Shown here: positions 1 through 9,473 of the stretch, piece by piece
Layout: each line of letters starts with the position of its first letter
Position numbering within the stretch: the first letter of the stretch is position 1
Origin: Pseudoalteromonas sp.
GTDB taxonomy: Bacteria; Pseudomonadota; Gammaproteobacteria; Enterobacterales; Alteromonadaceae
Assembly: GCF_018402495.1 (NCBI RefSeq)
Contig: NZ_JAGYIU010000004.1
Coordinates: 372,001-436,000 of the forward strand
DNA: 64,000 nt
Direction: 5' to 3'
Translations under genes and position numbers: made by a program
The notes under the pieces: model-generated
What the model was told of the DNA's origin: nothing
The model's input: only the letters and a program-made list of their open reading frames with translations
Databases searched by the model: none

Positions 1-594
1 TATGTCGGTAAAGTGATCTTGTGGGTAATCATTAAAGCCCATTAAGTAATTAAAGCAATCTTTAGAGCCAGCTTGCAGGGCATAAATACGAATTTGCTGT
101 TCAAAGTTAAGCCGTAAACTACTAATTGCGGTTTTCATACCGAGCTGATCTACCGAAGGAATGGCACATTTTTGCAAATATCCCGCGCGTTCACCCTCTC
201 CTGAAAACCATATGCGCACTTTTTCGCTATAGCGCCCTGTTTTAGCGGGAAGATCAAACATTAAACGGGAGTGATTTTGTGCTTCTACATAAGCTAAATA
301 GTCATTAAATCCGGCACTAATAAGGGCATGATGAACAGGCACCAAACGTGGCTTAATTTTACCGTGTGTATGAAAGCTAAAGCACAGAATATTATTTTTA
401 AGTATTAGGTCATCAAGGGTTAAGCAGCCAATTTCATCACTGTAAGCGCCACTATAATAAGTAATTAAGGGCAGCCAAAAGTGCCAGTGTTTGGGCTGTT
501 CACGGGCAAGCCTTATATCACTATAAATATAACCGTTATAGAGCGTATGCAGCTCCATGGCTGAAAATGGACGACGACCAAGATGGGTTTTCAA
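1..594 (-). CDS. tyrosine recombinase/integrase-like protein, partial (runs off window start)
   Basis: Own translation of the minus strand from TTG at 594 with AAGG upstream: LKTHLGRRPFSAMELHTLYNGYIYSDI...FWLPLITYYSGAYSDEIGCLTLDDL...KIKPRLVPVHHALISAGFNDYLAYV...SLRLNFEQQI. Layout resembles the phage-integrase C-terminal domain. Not in the ORF track because it is open at the window edge. Confidence 0.65.
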   Translation of the reverse strand, partial: MKTHLGRRPFSAMELHTLYNGYIYSDIRLAREQPKHWHFWLPLITYYSGAYSDEIGCLTLDDLILKNNILCFSFHTHGKIKPRLVPVHHALISAGFNDYLAYVEAQNHSRLMFDLPAKTGRYSEKVRIWFSGEGERAGYLQKCAIPSVDQLGMKTAISSLRLNFEQQIRIYALQAGSKDCFNYLMGFNDYPQDHFTDI

Positions 595-625
595 CGTATT
601 ACCTTGACAGTTTTTATTATTTTTA

Positions 626-658
626 TATCCCAACTAACCGTTGCTGTTAGTTGGGATA
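626..658. repeat. 13-bp perfect inverted repeat with 7-nt loop
   Basis: TATCCCAACTAAC-cgttgct-GTTAGTTGGGATA. Confidence 0.85.
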
Positions 659-683
659 ATGTCAGCGAACTAACGCCTAAAAC

Positions 684-1034
684 TTATTCGCTTAGCGCGC
701 GAGCTAAACCAACTGGCTCAATTTCTACACACACCTGATCGTCATTCCAATTTAAACCTACGAGTGCATCATCAGATTTAAGGTCTTCAACCCAATCATC
801 TAAAAACTCATCAAGGTTAATTTCTACAGGGCTGTAGTCTTGCCACTCTTCTTTACACTGTGCTTGTGCTGCGTCTTGTGATTCCCACAGTAAAAGTACA
901 TCGGTGTCGTCAAACTGATTTGACTCACATACAACAAAGCCACCATCATCGGCACCCAGTGCCCAGATCTGCTCACTAACACGTACTTTTTCTACAAAGC
1001 TAACTAGTTGTGATTCAATTTCGATATCGCTCAT
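684..1034 (-). CDS. DUF2750-like protein
   Basis: 116 aa ORF; pattern EQIWALGADDGGFVVCES...LLLWESQDAAQAQCKEEW typical of DUF2750. Confidence 0.7.
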   Translation of the reverse strand: MSDIEIESQLVSFVEKVRVSEQIWALGADDGGFVVCESNQFDDTDVLLLWESQDAAQAQCKEEWQDYSPVEINLDEFLDDWVEDLKSDDALVGLNWNDDQVCVEIEPVGLARALSE

Positions 1035-1045
1035 GTATCCACCTT

Positions 1046-1600
1046 TTAAAATTTAAGTCGAGGGTTGGTATTTTTAGTCGCTTGACGCTGACTAAACGCC
1101 TCATGAAACTTAACTAATTGCGTCTGCGCGCTAAAATCGGCTAGTTCACGAAAGCGTATCCGATCAAGTAAGCAGTATAAACTGATGTGGAGGCATTCAC
1201 AGCTTTTAAATTCATCATCGCATAAATGATCATTTAAATAGTGTGATATTTGCGCAACTCGCTCATTTTGCAGATTAAAAAAATAGCTTATCGGCTTGCA
1301 TATCAAATCCAGAAAGTTGGCATAGCAATAGTTCAACAAATGAATCATTGTAGGTCCTAATTAAAAATGCTCTTGAGGTCATATAAGTGGAGGTTGTTGG
1401 TTTTTTTAAGTAATACCAACCTGCATAAATATTTGAACAATTTAGGGCTGGCATGCCAGCGACTAAGTATAGGAATTTTAGCCGTTGGATTTTTTGTGAT
1501 TACCAAGGGCCTTAATAAATTCAAGCGCATAATTGTTTTTTTCTGCCCAGATTCTAACGCGCTGAACATAAGGGGAGGGAATAGAGCCAAATAATTGCAT
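1046..1600 (-). pseudogene. glutathione S-transferase pseudogene (multiple frameshifts)
   Basis: Pieces in different frames: MQLFGSIPSPYVQRVRIWAEKNNYALEFIKAL / ITKNPTAKIPIL / NDSFVELLLCQLSGFDMQADKLFF / FNLQNERVAQ...ISLYCLLDRIRFRELADF...SQRQATKNTNPRL, colinear with a GST. Confidence 0.8.
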
Positions 1601-1627
1601 AATGGGGCTTTTGCCAATTCCACATAA

Positions 1628-1661
1628 ATAAAAAGCCGCTGCTGCGGCTTTATAAAAAAAT
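1628..1661. terminator. rho-independent terminator-like hairpin
   Basis: aaaaagccgctgctgcggcttt. Confidence 0.55.
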
Positions 1662-1669
1662 CAATTTGC

Positions 1670-1951
1670 TTACTCTGAACGGCTGGTTACTTCTAATAAG
1701 TGGTAGCCAAACTGTGTTTGTACAGGGCCTTGTACTTGATTTAGTGGTGCTGAGAAAACCACTGTGTCAAACTCAGGAACCATCATGCCAGGTCCAAATT
1801 CTCCTAGTGCACCTCCATCTTGACCCGATGGACAATTAGAGTGCAATTTAGCCAGTTCTGCAAAGTCTTCACCTTGCTCAATTTTTTCTTTAAGGTCTAA
1901 ACATTGTGATTCACTGTCTACGAGTATGTGCCTTGCACTTGCAACTGCCAT
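1670..1951 (-). CDS. ppiC: parvulin-type peptidylprolyl isomerase
   Basis: ARHILVDSE...FAELAKLHSNCPSGQDGGALGEFGPGMMVPEFD...VQTQFGYHLLEV. Confidence 0.93.
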   Translation of the reverse strand: MAVASARHILVDSESQCLDLKEKIEQGEDFAELAKLHSNCPSGQDGGALGEFGPGMMVPEFDTVVFSAPLNQVQGPVQTQFGYHLLEVTSRSE

Positions 1952-2026
1952 AAGTTCTCCTACCTGTAAGTTTAGTTTTTAAATCTGATAACCACATCTT
2001 AGTAAGGTTAAACTGAAAACACAAAA

Positions 2027-2596
2027 TTAAAATGCACTTTTGATTGCGCTTTCCAGTTTTGCTGAATCTGGTGCTACGCGACTATTAAAACGTTTGATAG
2101 TTTTGCGATCCGCTGAAACCACGTATTTATAAAAATTCCAATTAGGTGAACTCGTTTGTGCGTTTAAATGCTTAAAAATAGGATTGGCATCACTGCCGCG
2201 CACTGCGCTGGTGGCCAGCATAGGGAAGGTAACACCGTAGTTTATGTAGCACACTTTGGCAGTGTCTTTTTCATCGTTTTCTTCTTGAAAAAAGTCATCT
2301 GATGGAAAACCTAACACCACTAAACCTTGTTCTTTATATTTTTTGTAGAGTGCTTCTAATCCTTCAAATTGCGAAGTAAAACCGCAGTTACTTGCGGTGT
2401 TAACAATTAAAAGAGGTTTGTTTTTAAATTCACATAAATTAAGGGTGTCGGTTGAGCGAAGCTTTCTAAGAGAAACATTAGTGAAGTCATTGCAGGTGTT
2501 AGCTTTAACTGAAGGTGTATTGGCGTCTGTGGCATTAATGTTTAGCGAAACACCACTTAGTGTTAAAGTTAAACCGAATATTATTTTTTTTATCAT
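2027..2596 (-). CDS. glutathione peroxidase family protein (Cys type), exported
   Basis: N-terminal signal-like MIKKIIFGLTLTLSG; NTASNCGFTSQFEGLEALY, WNFYKYVV. Confidence 0.9.
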   Translation of the reverse strand: MIKKIIFGLTLTLSGVSLNINATDANTPSVKANTCNDFTNVSLRKLRSTDTLNLCEFKNKPLLIVNTASNCGFTSQFEGLEALYKKYKEQGLVVLGFPSDDFFQEENDEKDTAKVCYINYGVTFPMLATSAVRGSDANPIFKHLNAQTSSPNWNFYKYVVSADRKTIKRFNSRVAPDSAKLESAIKSAF

Positions 2597-2684
2597 GCTA
2601 TTACCTTGAGTGCGCAATGTGGGTATTTATGTGACTTATCATACGCTACTATAAGATAAATTGATCAATTAAACTTATTTTTCT

Positions 2685-3170
2685 ATGACTATACGATTAG
2701 CAAAACCTGATGATTTAACTGCCATTGTTGCCATTTACAATGAAGCTATTCCTAGTCGAATGGTTACCGCAGATACCGAAGAGGTCACCGTTGCTGATAA
2801 ACAATCATGGTTCGATAGCCATACCGCTAAAAGACCTATTTTTGTTTACTGCGAAAATGACCAAGTATTAGCGTGGGTTAGTTATAAATCATTTTATGGT
2901 CGTCCAGCTTACAACGGTACTGTTGAACTAAGCATTTATATAACTGCAGCAGCACAAGGTAAGGGGCTAGGTAAAAAACTCATGCAATTTGCGCAACAAC
3001 AGGCAAAACAATTGGATATAGAGGTGTTGCTTGGATTTATTTTTAGCCATAACACGCCAAGTATTAAATTGTTTAAGCATTTTGATTTTACTGTTTGGGG
3101 AGAGCTACCTAATGTAGCTAAAATGGATAGCCAACTTTATAGCCTAACTATTTTTGGTAAACATTTATAA
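2685..3170 (+). CDS. GNAT family N-acetyltransferase (phosphinothricin acetyltransferase-like)
   Basis: IRLAKPDDLTAIVAIYNEAI...VELSIYITAAAQGKGLGKKLM. Confidence 0.9.
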   Translation: MTIRLAKPDDLTAIVAIYNEAIPSRMVTADTEEVTVADKQSWFDSHTAKRPIFVYCENDQVLAWVSYKSFYGRPAYNGTVELSIYITAAAQGKGLGKKLMQFAQQQAKQLDIEVLLGFIFSHNTPSIKLFKHFDFTVWGELPNVAKMDSQLYSLTIFGKHL

Positions 3171-3216
3171 TACGAGGTAAAAACGGTGTTTGCTCCAAAA
3201 CATTAACGCTAAAGGC

Positions 3217-4374
3217 TTATGCGTCTCTGGGTAAGCCTTTTTCAACTATACGTATTAATCGAGCTGTTTTTCGACGTTGCTGCTTTTGTTTATCATGTTG
3301 CTGGGTGAGCGCCCAATTGATGTGCTCGCAAACTAATTCGCTCGCATCGTGGCGTTTATCTTCGAGAGCGTGAATAATTGCTGGGCTAAAATCTGCGTTG
3401 CCTAAGCCAACCGCTATATTTCGTAACCAACGCTCATGGCCAATGCGCCGAATAGGGCTGCCCTCGGTATTTGTTAAAAAGGTAGTTTCATCCCAGGCAA
3501 ATAACGCGAGTAAATCTTTATTTTTTAACTGTGTACGGGGGTGGAAGTCTTGTTCGTCGGTAATTTGTCCATAGCGATTCCATGGGCACACTAACTGGCA
3601 ATCATCGCAACCATAAATGCGGTTACCCATTAAGGTTCGGTATTGCTCTGGAATAGCTCCTTGATGCTCTATGGTTAAATACGATATGCATTTACGTGCA
3701 TCTACCACATAAGGTTCTACAATAGCGCCGGTGGGGCAAAGGGTTATACAGGCAACACATTTACCACAACCTTCGAACGTGTTTTCATCATCAATAGGCA
3801 GTGGTAAATCTACAAATAACTCACCTAAAAAGAACCAAGAACCCGCCTCTTTATTTATTAATAAAGAATGTTTACCTCGCCAGCCAAGCCCTGCTTTTTC
3901 AGCTAATTGACGCTCAAGCACTGGCGCTGAATCAACAAAAGGCCTAAAGCCATAGTCACCTACCTGCTGTTCAATTTTTTTACCTAATTGCTTGAGCCGA
4001 TTGCGCATTAATTTGTGGTAGTCACGGCCAAGCGCATAGCGGCTGATATAGGCTTTTTCGGTATTTTTAAGGTTTTTGGCAAAGCCTGAATCTGGCGGCA
4101 GGTAATTCATTTTTACTGAAATAACCCGTTGCGTGCCAGGGACTAGCTCGCTAGGGCGGGCGCGTTTCATTCCATGTGCAGCCATGTAATCCATTGAGCC
4201 ATGAAACCCTGCATCAAGCCAACGCTGAAGCTGTGCTTCATGCTTAGTTAAATCAATGTCAGTAATGCCCACTTCACTAAAGCCAAGTTGTTGGCCCCAT
4301 AATTTTATTTGCTGGGCTAGCTGTTCATAGTTTGGTTTTACGTCGCTCACATACTTCACACAGTTAAATGACAA
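3217..4374 (-). CDS. queG: epoxyqueuosine reductase
   Basis: Two 4Fe-4S Cys clusters (CGKCVACITLCPTGAI, CDDCQLVCPWN), DYMAAHGMKRARPSELVPG, WRGKHSLLI. Confidence 0.95.
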   Translation of the reverse strand: MSFNCVKYVSDVKPNYEQLAQQIKLWGQQLGFSEVGITDIDLTKHEAQLQRWLDAGFHGSMDYMAAHGMKRARPSELVPGTQRVISVKMNYLPPDSGFAKNLKNTEKAYISRYALGRDYHKLMRNRLKQLGKKIEQQVGDYGFRPFVDSAPVLERQLAEKAGLGWRGKHSLLINKEAGSWFFLGELFVDLPLPIDDENTFEGCGKCVACITLCPTGAIVEPYVVDARKCISYLTIEHQGAIPEQYRTLMGNRIYGCDDCQLVCPWNRYGQITDEQDFHPRTQLKNKDLLALFAWDETTFLTNTEGSPIRRIGHERWLRNIAVGLGNADFSPAIIHALEDKRHDASELVCEHINWALTQQHDKQKQQRRKTARLIRIVEKGLPRDA

Positions 4375-4420
4375 GCCGCTTAATTTAGCATAATCGCGGC
4401 TTGGGTGAAATTGTTATTGC

Positions 4421-5641
4421 CTAATCTACAAAGCGTTTTAACTGTTGTTGGGTTTGTTGGCTTAGCTTTTGTGATTGCTCAGAATCATGCAGTGCTGTAT
4501 CTATTTGTTGCTTAGCTTGTTCGCCTAGCGCCACAATTTGCTCAACCGATTCATGCGTTTGGTTTTGGGTATCTTCGAGCAAATGCACGGCATTGGCTAT
4601 TTGCTGTAATTGTTGTTGATTAAGTTCAAACTCATTGAGCATTTTACCAAACCCATCAGAGGTGGTGTTAATTGATGTTTGCGCATTATTTGAGTGGTTT
4701 ATTAATTGCTCTGACTCTTTATTCGTTTCATTAACGAGCTCATTCATTTGGGTAATAAAATCACTAATTTGGCGTGTTGCGTCGCTTACTTTAACCGATA
4801 GGGTACGAACTTCATCGGCAACCACGGCAAAACCTCGCCCGGCTTCACCAGCGCGTGCCGCTTCTATGGCTGCATTAAGTGCTAATAAGTTAGTTTGATC
4901 CGAAAACTCTTCAACCATTTTTAAAATACTGCGAATGTTTTCGCTGTTCTCTTTCAAGCCCGCAATCGTTTTAGAAAAACTACCCAGCATTTCATTAATA
5001 AGTCTTACCTGTTCAACTAGTTTTGACAGCTCACCAGCAGAGAGCTTTACAAAATTAAGGTGTTCATTATTGACCTGATGTACGCTATCAGTGTTACTTA
5101 CTATATCTTGCAGGCTTTGGGTAATTTGGTTACTGGCATTAATTATGGTGTGGCTTAAATTAATTTGCTGCTCACTCAATTGTTCAGTGTGTTGCATTGA
5201 TTGCGTTACTTGGCTGTTACTCTGCACACTCTCTTGGGCGCTGGTGTAGGTAGTACTTAATAAACTATTTAAATGGGTAGTAAATTGATTGTATTGCTCA
5301 CTTAAATCTCTAAATTCATCAAACGTGAAATGGGGTAATTTGGCTGCTAAATTCGCATCTTGTTGATTAATATTAATCAACGTATCGCGCATTGCTTTTA
5401 CCGGGCGCACAATTAAAAAGCGCATATAAAAAATAGTAAAAATAAAGCCTGCAATAATAAGTAGCGCAAGTGCCCAAAATAAGCCAGTGCTTTGCTGGTT
5501 TTCGGTTAAACTACTGTGTAACCAAAACAAAGTAATGGCTTGAAATAAAAAAACAAAACTTAAATTCCCAACTATTTTTCGGGTCAAAGTATAAAACAGT
5601 GTTTGTTCTAAAAAATTATAAATACGCATGTAGCTACTCAT
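4421..5641 (-). CDS. methyl-accepting chemotaxis protein
   Basis: TM helices, HAMP-like region, signalling hairpin [32 protein letters not shown]. Confidence 0.95.
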   Translation of the reverse strand: MSSYMRIYNFLEQTLFYTLTRKIVGNLSFVFLFQAITLFWLHSSLTENQQSTGLFWALALLIIAGFIFTIFYMRFLIVRPVKAMRDTLININQQDANLAAKLPHFTFDEFRDLSEQYNQFTTHLNSLLSTTYTSAQESVQSNSQVTQSMQHTEQLSEQQINLSHTIINASNQITQSLQDIVSNTDSVHQVNNEHLNFVKLSAGELSKLVEQVRLINEMLGSFSKTIAGLKENSENIRSILKMVEEFSDQTNLLALNAAIEAARAGEAGRGFAVVADEVRTLSVKVSDATRQISDFITQMNELVNETNKESEQLINHSNNAQTSINTTSDGFGKMLNEFELNQQQLQQIANAVHLLEDTQNQTHESVEQIVALGEQAKQQIDTALHDSEQSQKLSQQTQQQLKRFVD

Positions 5642-5699
5642 TAAATAGTGACCTACTAAATTATTGTTTTTATAGCATAAATGGCAATTAAATAATTAG

Positions 5700-6404
5700 T
5701 TATAGTTCATTTAATTGCGCTAAATAATGCTTAGTTCGTTCAGGGTCGTTAGTAAAAATACCATCAACACCACAGGCAAGCATCAGTTTAATATCTTCGA
5801 CTTCATCTACGGTGTAAGCAAATACTTGTAAACCGCGCATTTTGGCATCGTCTACAAACGGTTTGTTCATAAAGTTTTTGTCAATATGAATGCTGTAGGC
5901 GTGTAAGTCTTGTGCAAACTTTGCATACTGCAATGGAATTGATGCAGTAAGTGCGCCAATTTTAAGCCACGATAAACGGCTCTTTAGCCAGTGTAGTTGA
6001 TGATGATTAAATGATGAAACTAAAATATTGTCAGCGGTTATTTTTTTGTTCGCAATGTTACTTTCAAGCACGGTTGCAAACTTTTCAAGTTCAAAGGTAT
6101 GCTTTAGCTCTAAATTGAGTAAGGTTTGGTTATTATTCCAGTCTATTAATTGCTGCAAAGTAGGGACTTGTTCGCCATTTCCTGCATCAAACAGTTTAAT
6201 TTGCTGGGCACTAAAGTCGCACACTTTGCCTTTGCCATTAGTGGTTCTATCGAGGTAGGTATCGTGAATAATAACGTAATCATCAAGCGCGCTTTGTACA
6301 TCAACCTCAATGCCATCTACATTCGCTTTTAACGCCGCTATAATGGCGCTTTGCGTATTTTCGGGGAAGTGTGTGCTTGCGCCTCTATGTGCAAATATTT
6401 TCAT
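5700..6404 (-). CDS. glycerophosphodiester phosphodiesterase family protein
   Basis: MKIFAHRGASTHFPENTQSAI...GIEVDVQSALDDYVIIHDTYLDRTTNGKG; start chosen at internal M. Confidence 0.93.
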   Translation of the reverse strand: MKIFAHRGASTHFPENTQSAIIAALKANVDGIEVDVQSALDDYVIIHDTYLDRTTNGKGKVCDFSAQQIKLFDAGNGEQVPTLQQLIDWNNNQTLLNLELKHTFELEKFATVLESNIANKKITADNILVSSFNHHQLHWLKSRLSWLKIGALTASIPLQYAKFAQDLHAYSIHIDKNFMNKPFVDDAKMRGLQVFAYTVDEVEDIKLMLACGVDGIFTNDPERTKHYLAQLNEL

Positions 6405-7267
6405 GGCTGCTTTTTCCGTGAAATTGACCAAGTTTCAAAGCACGCAGCACTAACAATCAGTGCGCCACCAATCAGGGTCATCACTGAGGGGCGTTCGTGC
6501 AGAATAATTATAGCCAGTATTGTGCCATAAAGGGGCTGTAAGCAAGAAATCAATCCAGCGGTTGCTGCTGATAAATGTTTTAAACTCGCTGCAAATAACG
6601 AATGCGGCATCGCAGTAAACACCACACCGGCAATAAGCAGCAATATTAAATCAGTATCATTAATTTCTGTTATGGGCACTTCAATAAAAGCACACAGCAT
6701 CAGGCTTGCCACTAAGGTTTGGTAAAACATGGTTTGCGGTCCACCATACTCGCTAAAGTAGCGTTTATGAGTAATATTACGAAGAGCAAAAAATAATGCT
6801 GATACCACGCCCGTCACAACACCTAAAGTGATGTCATCGCCTAAATTAACGTTAGGGATCAATAAATAAATGCCAAAAATCACCACCACAGCACTTATTA
6901 TATCTTTTGTTTTGGGCTTACTTTTATTAAATAGGGGTTCTAAAAATACCGTGATCACGGGATAGGTAAAAAAGGCTAACATGCCCACGGTAATTCCCGC
7001 CAATTGCATGCCTGCAAAATAGGTTACCCAGTGAATACCTACGGCAACGCCTAATAAAATGGCAATCACATAATCTTTAGCGCGATGCAGCTTAATTGGT
7101 TTTTTTTGCAAAGTTAGTAGCACACAAATTGCCAGCCCAGCGATAGCCGCGCGATAAGCGGTAATATCTAATGCATTCAAACCAATTAGCTTTGCGAATA
7201 AGGCGGTACCGCCAAATAAAAGGACAGCAATGTGTAAGTAAATTAAGCTTTGTTGTTGGGACTGCAT
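6401..7267 (-). CDS. EamA/DMT family transporter
   Basis: Ten hydrophobic helices; ...LQPLYGTILAIIILHERPSVMTLIGGALIVSA. Confidence 0.92.
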   Translation of the reverse strand: MQSQQQSLIYLHIAVLLFGGTALFAKLIGLNALDITAYRAAIAGLAICVLLTLQKKPIKLHRAKDYVIAILLGVAVGIHWVTYFAGMQLAGITVGMLAFFTYPVITVFLEPLFNKSKPKTKDIISAVVVIFGIYLLIPNVNLGDDITLGVVTGVVSALFFALRNITHKRYFSEYGGPQTMFYQTLVASLMLCAFIEVPITEINDTDLILLLIAGVVFTAMPHSLFAASLKHLSAATAGLISCLQPLYGTILAIIILHERPSVMTLIGGALIVSAACFETWSISRKKQP

Positions 7268-7428
7268 TAAATTTCCTGGTCACTTTTTTTGGCTATATTA
7301 GCATTGCTTTTATACTCAGAAGATGAATTTTTCTATTTCATGACAAATGTCAGCCAAGTTAATGACACTTCACACTCTTATCTATTTTACCCACTGGCAT
7401 AGTTACCTTACTTATATTGGAGGGTGTT

Positions 7429-7599
7429 ATGAATTCTTTAATTTTAACAAGCTTAAGCATTAGCGATTTTTTAGAAACACTAAGTTTTACTATCACTTAT
7501 GTCGATTGTTTTATGTTCGTATGCATTTTTATGTTATTTGTATTTATTAATAAAAAGAGTGCTATAAATAAAAATAATAGGCCAGAGGTATTGGTATGA
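7429..7599 (+). CDS. small membrane protein, operon leader of two-component system
   Basis: GGAGG RBS before ATG at 7429; hydrophobic segment FTITYVDCFMFVCIFMLFVFI; 4-nt ATGA overlap with next gene. Confidence 0.6.
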   Translation: MNSLILTSLSISDFLETLSFTITYVDCFMFVCIFMLFVFINKKSAINKNNRPEVLV

Positions 7600-8699
7600 G
7601 CTCGGTTAACAGGTTTTCTCAGCAAAGCGATAAAGATTTTTGGAAATATGGTCATTTAGTTTTTACCGGTTTTTATTTACTCCCGATGATCATCAATTTT
7701 GCCAACTTTACGGCTAACCAAATCACTTTGTCTTTAGCCTTTTATATTGCGTTTATACTTTTATATGTAAAAGCAATAAATTGCAAAAATAGGGGAGTAA
7801 CTAAGTTATTTATCGCTATGTTACTGGTGTGTTTTAGTGCCACTTTTTATAGCGCTGGTACACCAACCTTATTTGGCTTTATAGCTTATGTAGCGGGTTA
7901 TGCATATAGCAATTATCAAAGAATTTATGCCGCATTAGCGATAATTTTAACTGTTTTGCTAAGTTCGTATGTGGGTGATATAGCCAAGCTTGAGTACTTT
8001 TTAGCGGTGGCTTTAATTTTATGTGCTGCTCTATTTAGCTATGGTATAGCGGCAAAAAGAGAGCATTTACATAAAATTCGCGAACAAGAAAGCGCAAAGC
8101 AATTAGAGCAACTAGCAGCCATTGCTGAGCGTGAGCGCATAGCCCGAGATTTACACGATATTTTAGGTCATTCATTGTCATCAATAGCTTTAAAAGCTGA
8201 GCTTGCCAATAAACTCAATCAAGGTGAGCGCTACGATCAGGCCAATAACGAAATTGCCCAAGTAGCAAACCTTGCAAGGCAATTGCTTAGTGATGTGAGA
8301 AACGCGGTAAGTGATTTAAAGCAACTCGACCTAGTGAGCCAAATCGCACAGCTAAAACAAACGCTTATAGCGCAAGGCTTTAACATAAAATTTAACGTTA
8401 ATTTAGCAACCTTACCCGTTAAAGTAGAGGGCATTGCGAGCCTTATTATTAAAGAGTCGGTTACTAATTTATTACGTCATAGCAGCACTAAAAACGGCTC
8501 TATCAATATAGAACAAACAAAGCAGCAATTAATTATCAGCGTTATTGATAATGCGCCATGCGCTACATTAAAGGCGGGTAATGGTTTAAATGGCATTAAA
8601 GAGCGAGCTGAGCAATTAAATGGCAGTGCAACATTTACCTGTGGCGATACATTTACTTTAAATGTTGTGTTACCACTGAGTGCTGAGGATTTAAAATGA
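7596..8699 (+). CDS. sensor histidine kinase, HisKA_3/DesK-NarX type
   Basis: ERERIARDLHDILGHSLSSIALKAELA; GNGLNGIKERAEQLNG. Confidence 0.94.
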   Translation: MSSVNRFSQQSDKDFWKYGHLVFTGFYLLPMIINFANFTANQITLSLAFYIAFILLYVKAINCKNRGVTKLFIAMLLVCFSATFYSAGTPTLFGFIAYVAGYAYSNYQRIYAALAIILTVLLSSYVGDIAKLEYFLAVALILCAALFSYGIAAKREHLHKIREQESAKQLEQLAAIAERERIARDLHDILGHSLSSIALKAELANKLNQGERYDQANNEIAQVANLARQLLSDVRNAVSDLKQLDLVSQIAQLKQTLIAQGFNIKFNVNLATLPVKVEGIASLIIKESVTNLLRHSSTKNGSINIEQTKQQLIISVIDNAPCATLKAGNGLNGIKERAEQLNGSATFTCGDTFTLNVVLPLSAEDLK

Positions 8700-9310
8700 T
8701 CAAAGTATATTTAGTTGAAGACCAAGCGCTGGTGCGCGATGCCGTTGCAGCCTTATTAAGCCTTGATTTTAATATTGAGGTGATTGGTCAAGCAAGCAAT
8801 GGCCAAGATGCGTTAAATGAAATCAACGCGCTTAGTAAAGACTTGCATCCAGATATTGTTTTAACAGACATAGAGATGCCAAGCATGAATGGCATTGAGC
8901 TTAGTGAACAAATAGCCGCTAAGCATCCTGCAATTAACATGGTAATTATGACCACCTTTTCGCGTGCCGGTTATATTAGGCGTTCTTTAAGTGCGGGTGT
9001 TAAAGGTTTTATTTTAAAAGAAGCGCCAAGCGAAGAGCTAATCAATGCGCTTAAAAAAGTAATGCAAGGGCAAAAGGTTATTGACCCAGAGCTGGCAATT
9101 AACGCATTAGACGATACCGATCCACTCACAGATAAAGAACGCAAAGCATTAAAACTTGCAAGTGATGGTTTAAAAACCAGCGAAATAGCAAAACAGCTTT
9201 ATATAAGTGAAGGCACAACTCGTAATTATTTATCCGATGCAATTGCTAAACTCAATGCCACAAACCGAATTGATGCAGCACGTATAGCCCGCCAAAAAGG
9301 ATGGTTATAA
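8696..9310 (+). CDS. LuxR/NarL-type response regulator
   Basis: Receiver DIVLTDIEMPSMNGIEL; HTH LKTSEIAKQLYISEGTTRNYLSDAIAKL. Confidence 0.95.
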   Translation: MIKVYLVEDQALVRDAVAALLSLDFNIEVIGQASNGQDALNEINALSKDLHPDIVLTDIEMPSMNGIELSEQIAAKHPAINMVIMTTFSRAGYIRRSLSAGVKGFILKEAPSEELINALKKVMQGQKVIDPELAINALDDTDPLTDKERKALKLASDGLKTSEIAKQLYISEGTTRNYLSDAIAKLNATNRIDAARIARQKGWL

Positions 9311-9473
9311 CTGTGCGAATACTTAAACGCCACGTCTTAAGCTCTCGCTCCTTTGATGGTGACAAAAAATAGACGCTTTATAAATTTCATACAGTGTATT
9401 ACTATTCAGTTTATAATTATAAAAGTAACGAAAAGTGCTAAAAGCGCGGCTAAATGCACTCAAAGAGGCTCTA

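Noticed and set aside
1367-1594. 75-aa + strand ORF
   Set aside because: Antisense to the reconstructed GST pseudogene; no RBS or family features.
1357-1623. 88-aa minus-strand ORF as a gene
   Set aside because: Only the NPTAKIPIL part is meaningful; it is one frame of the GST pseudogene.
4635-4898. 87-aa ORF opposite MCP (also 41660-41926)
   Set aside because: Antisense shadow of the conserved MCP signalling hairpin, seen at both MCP genes.
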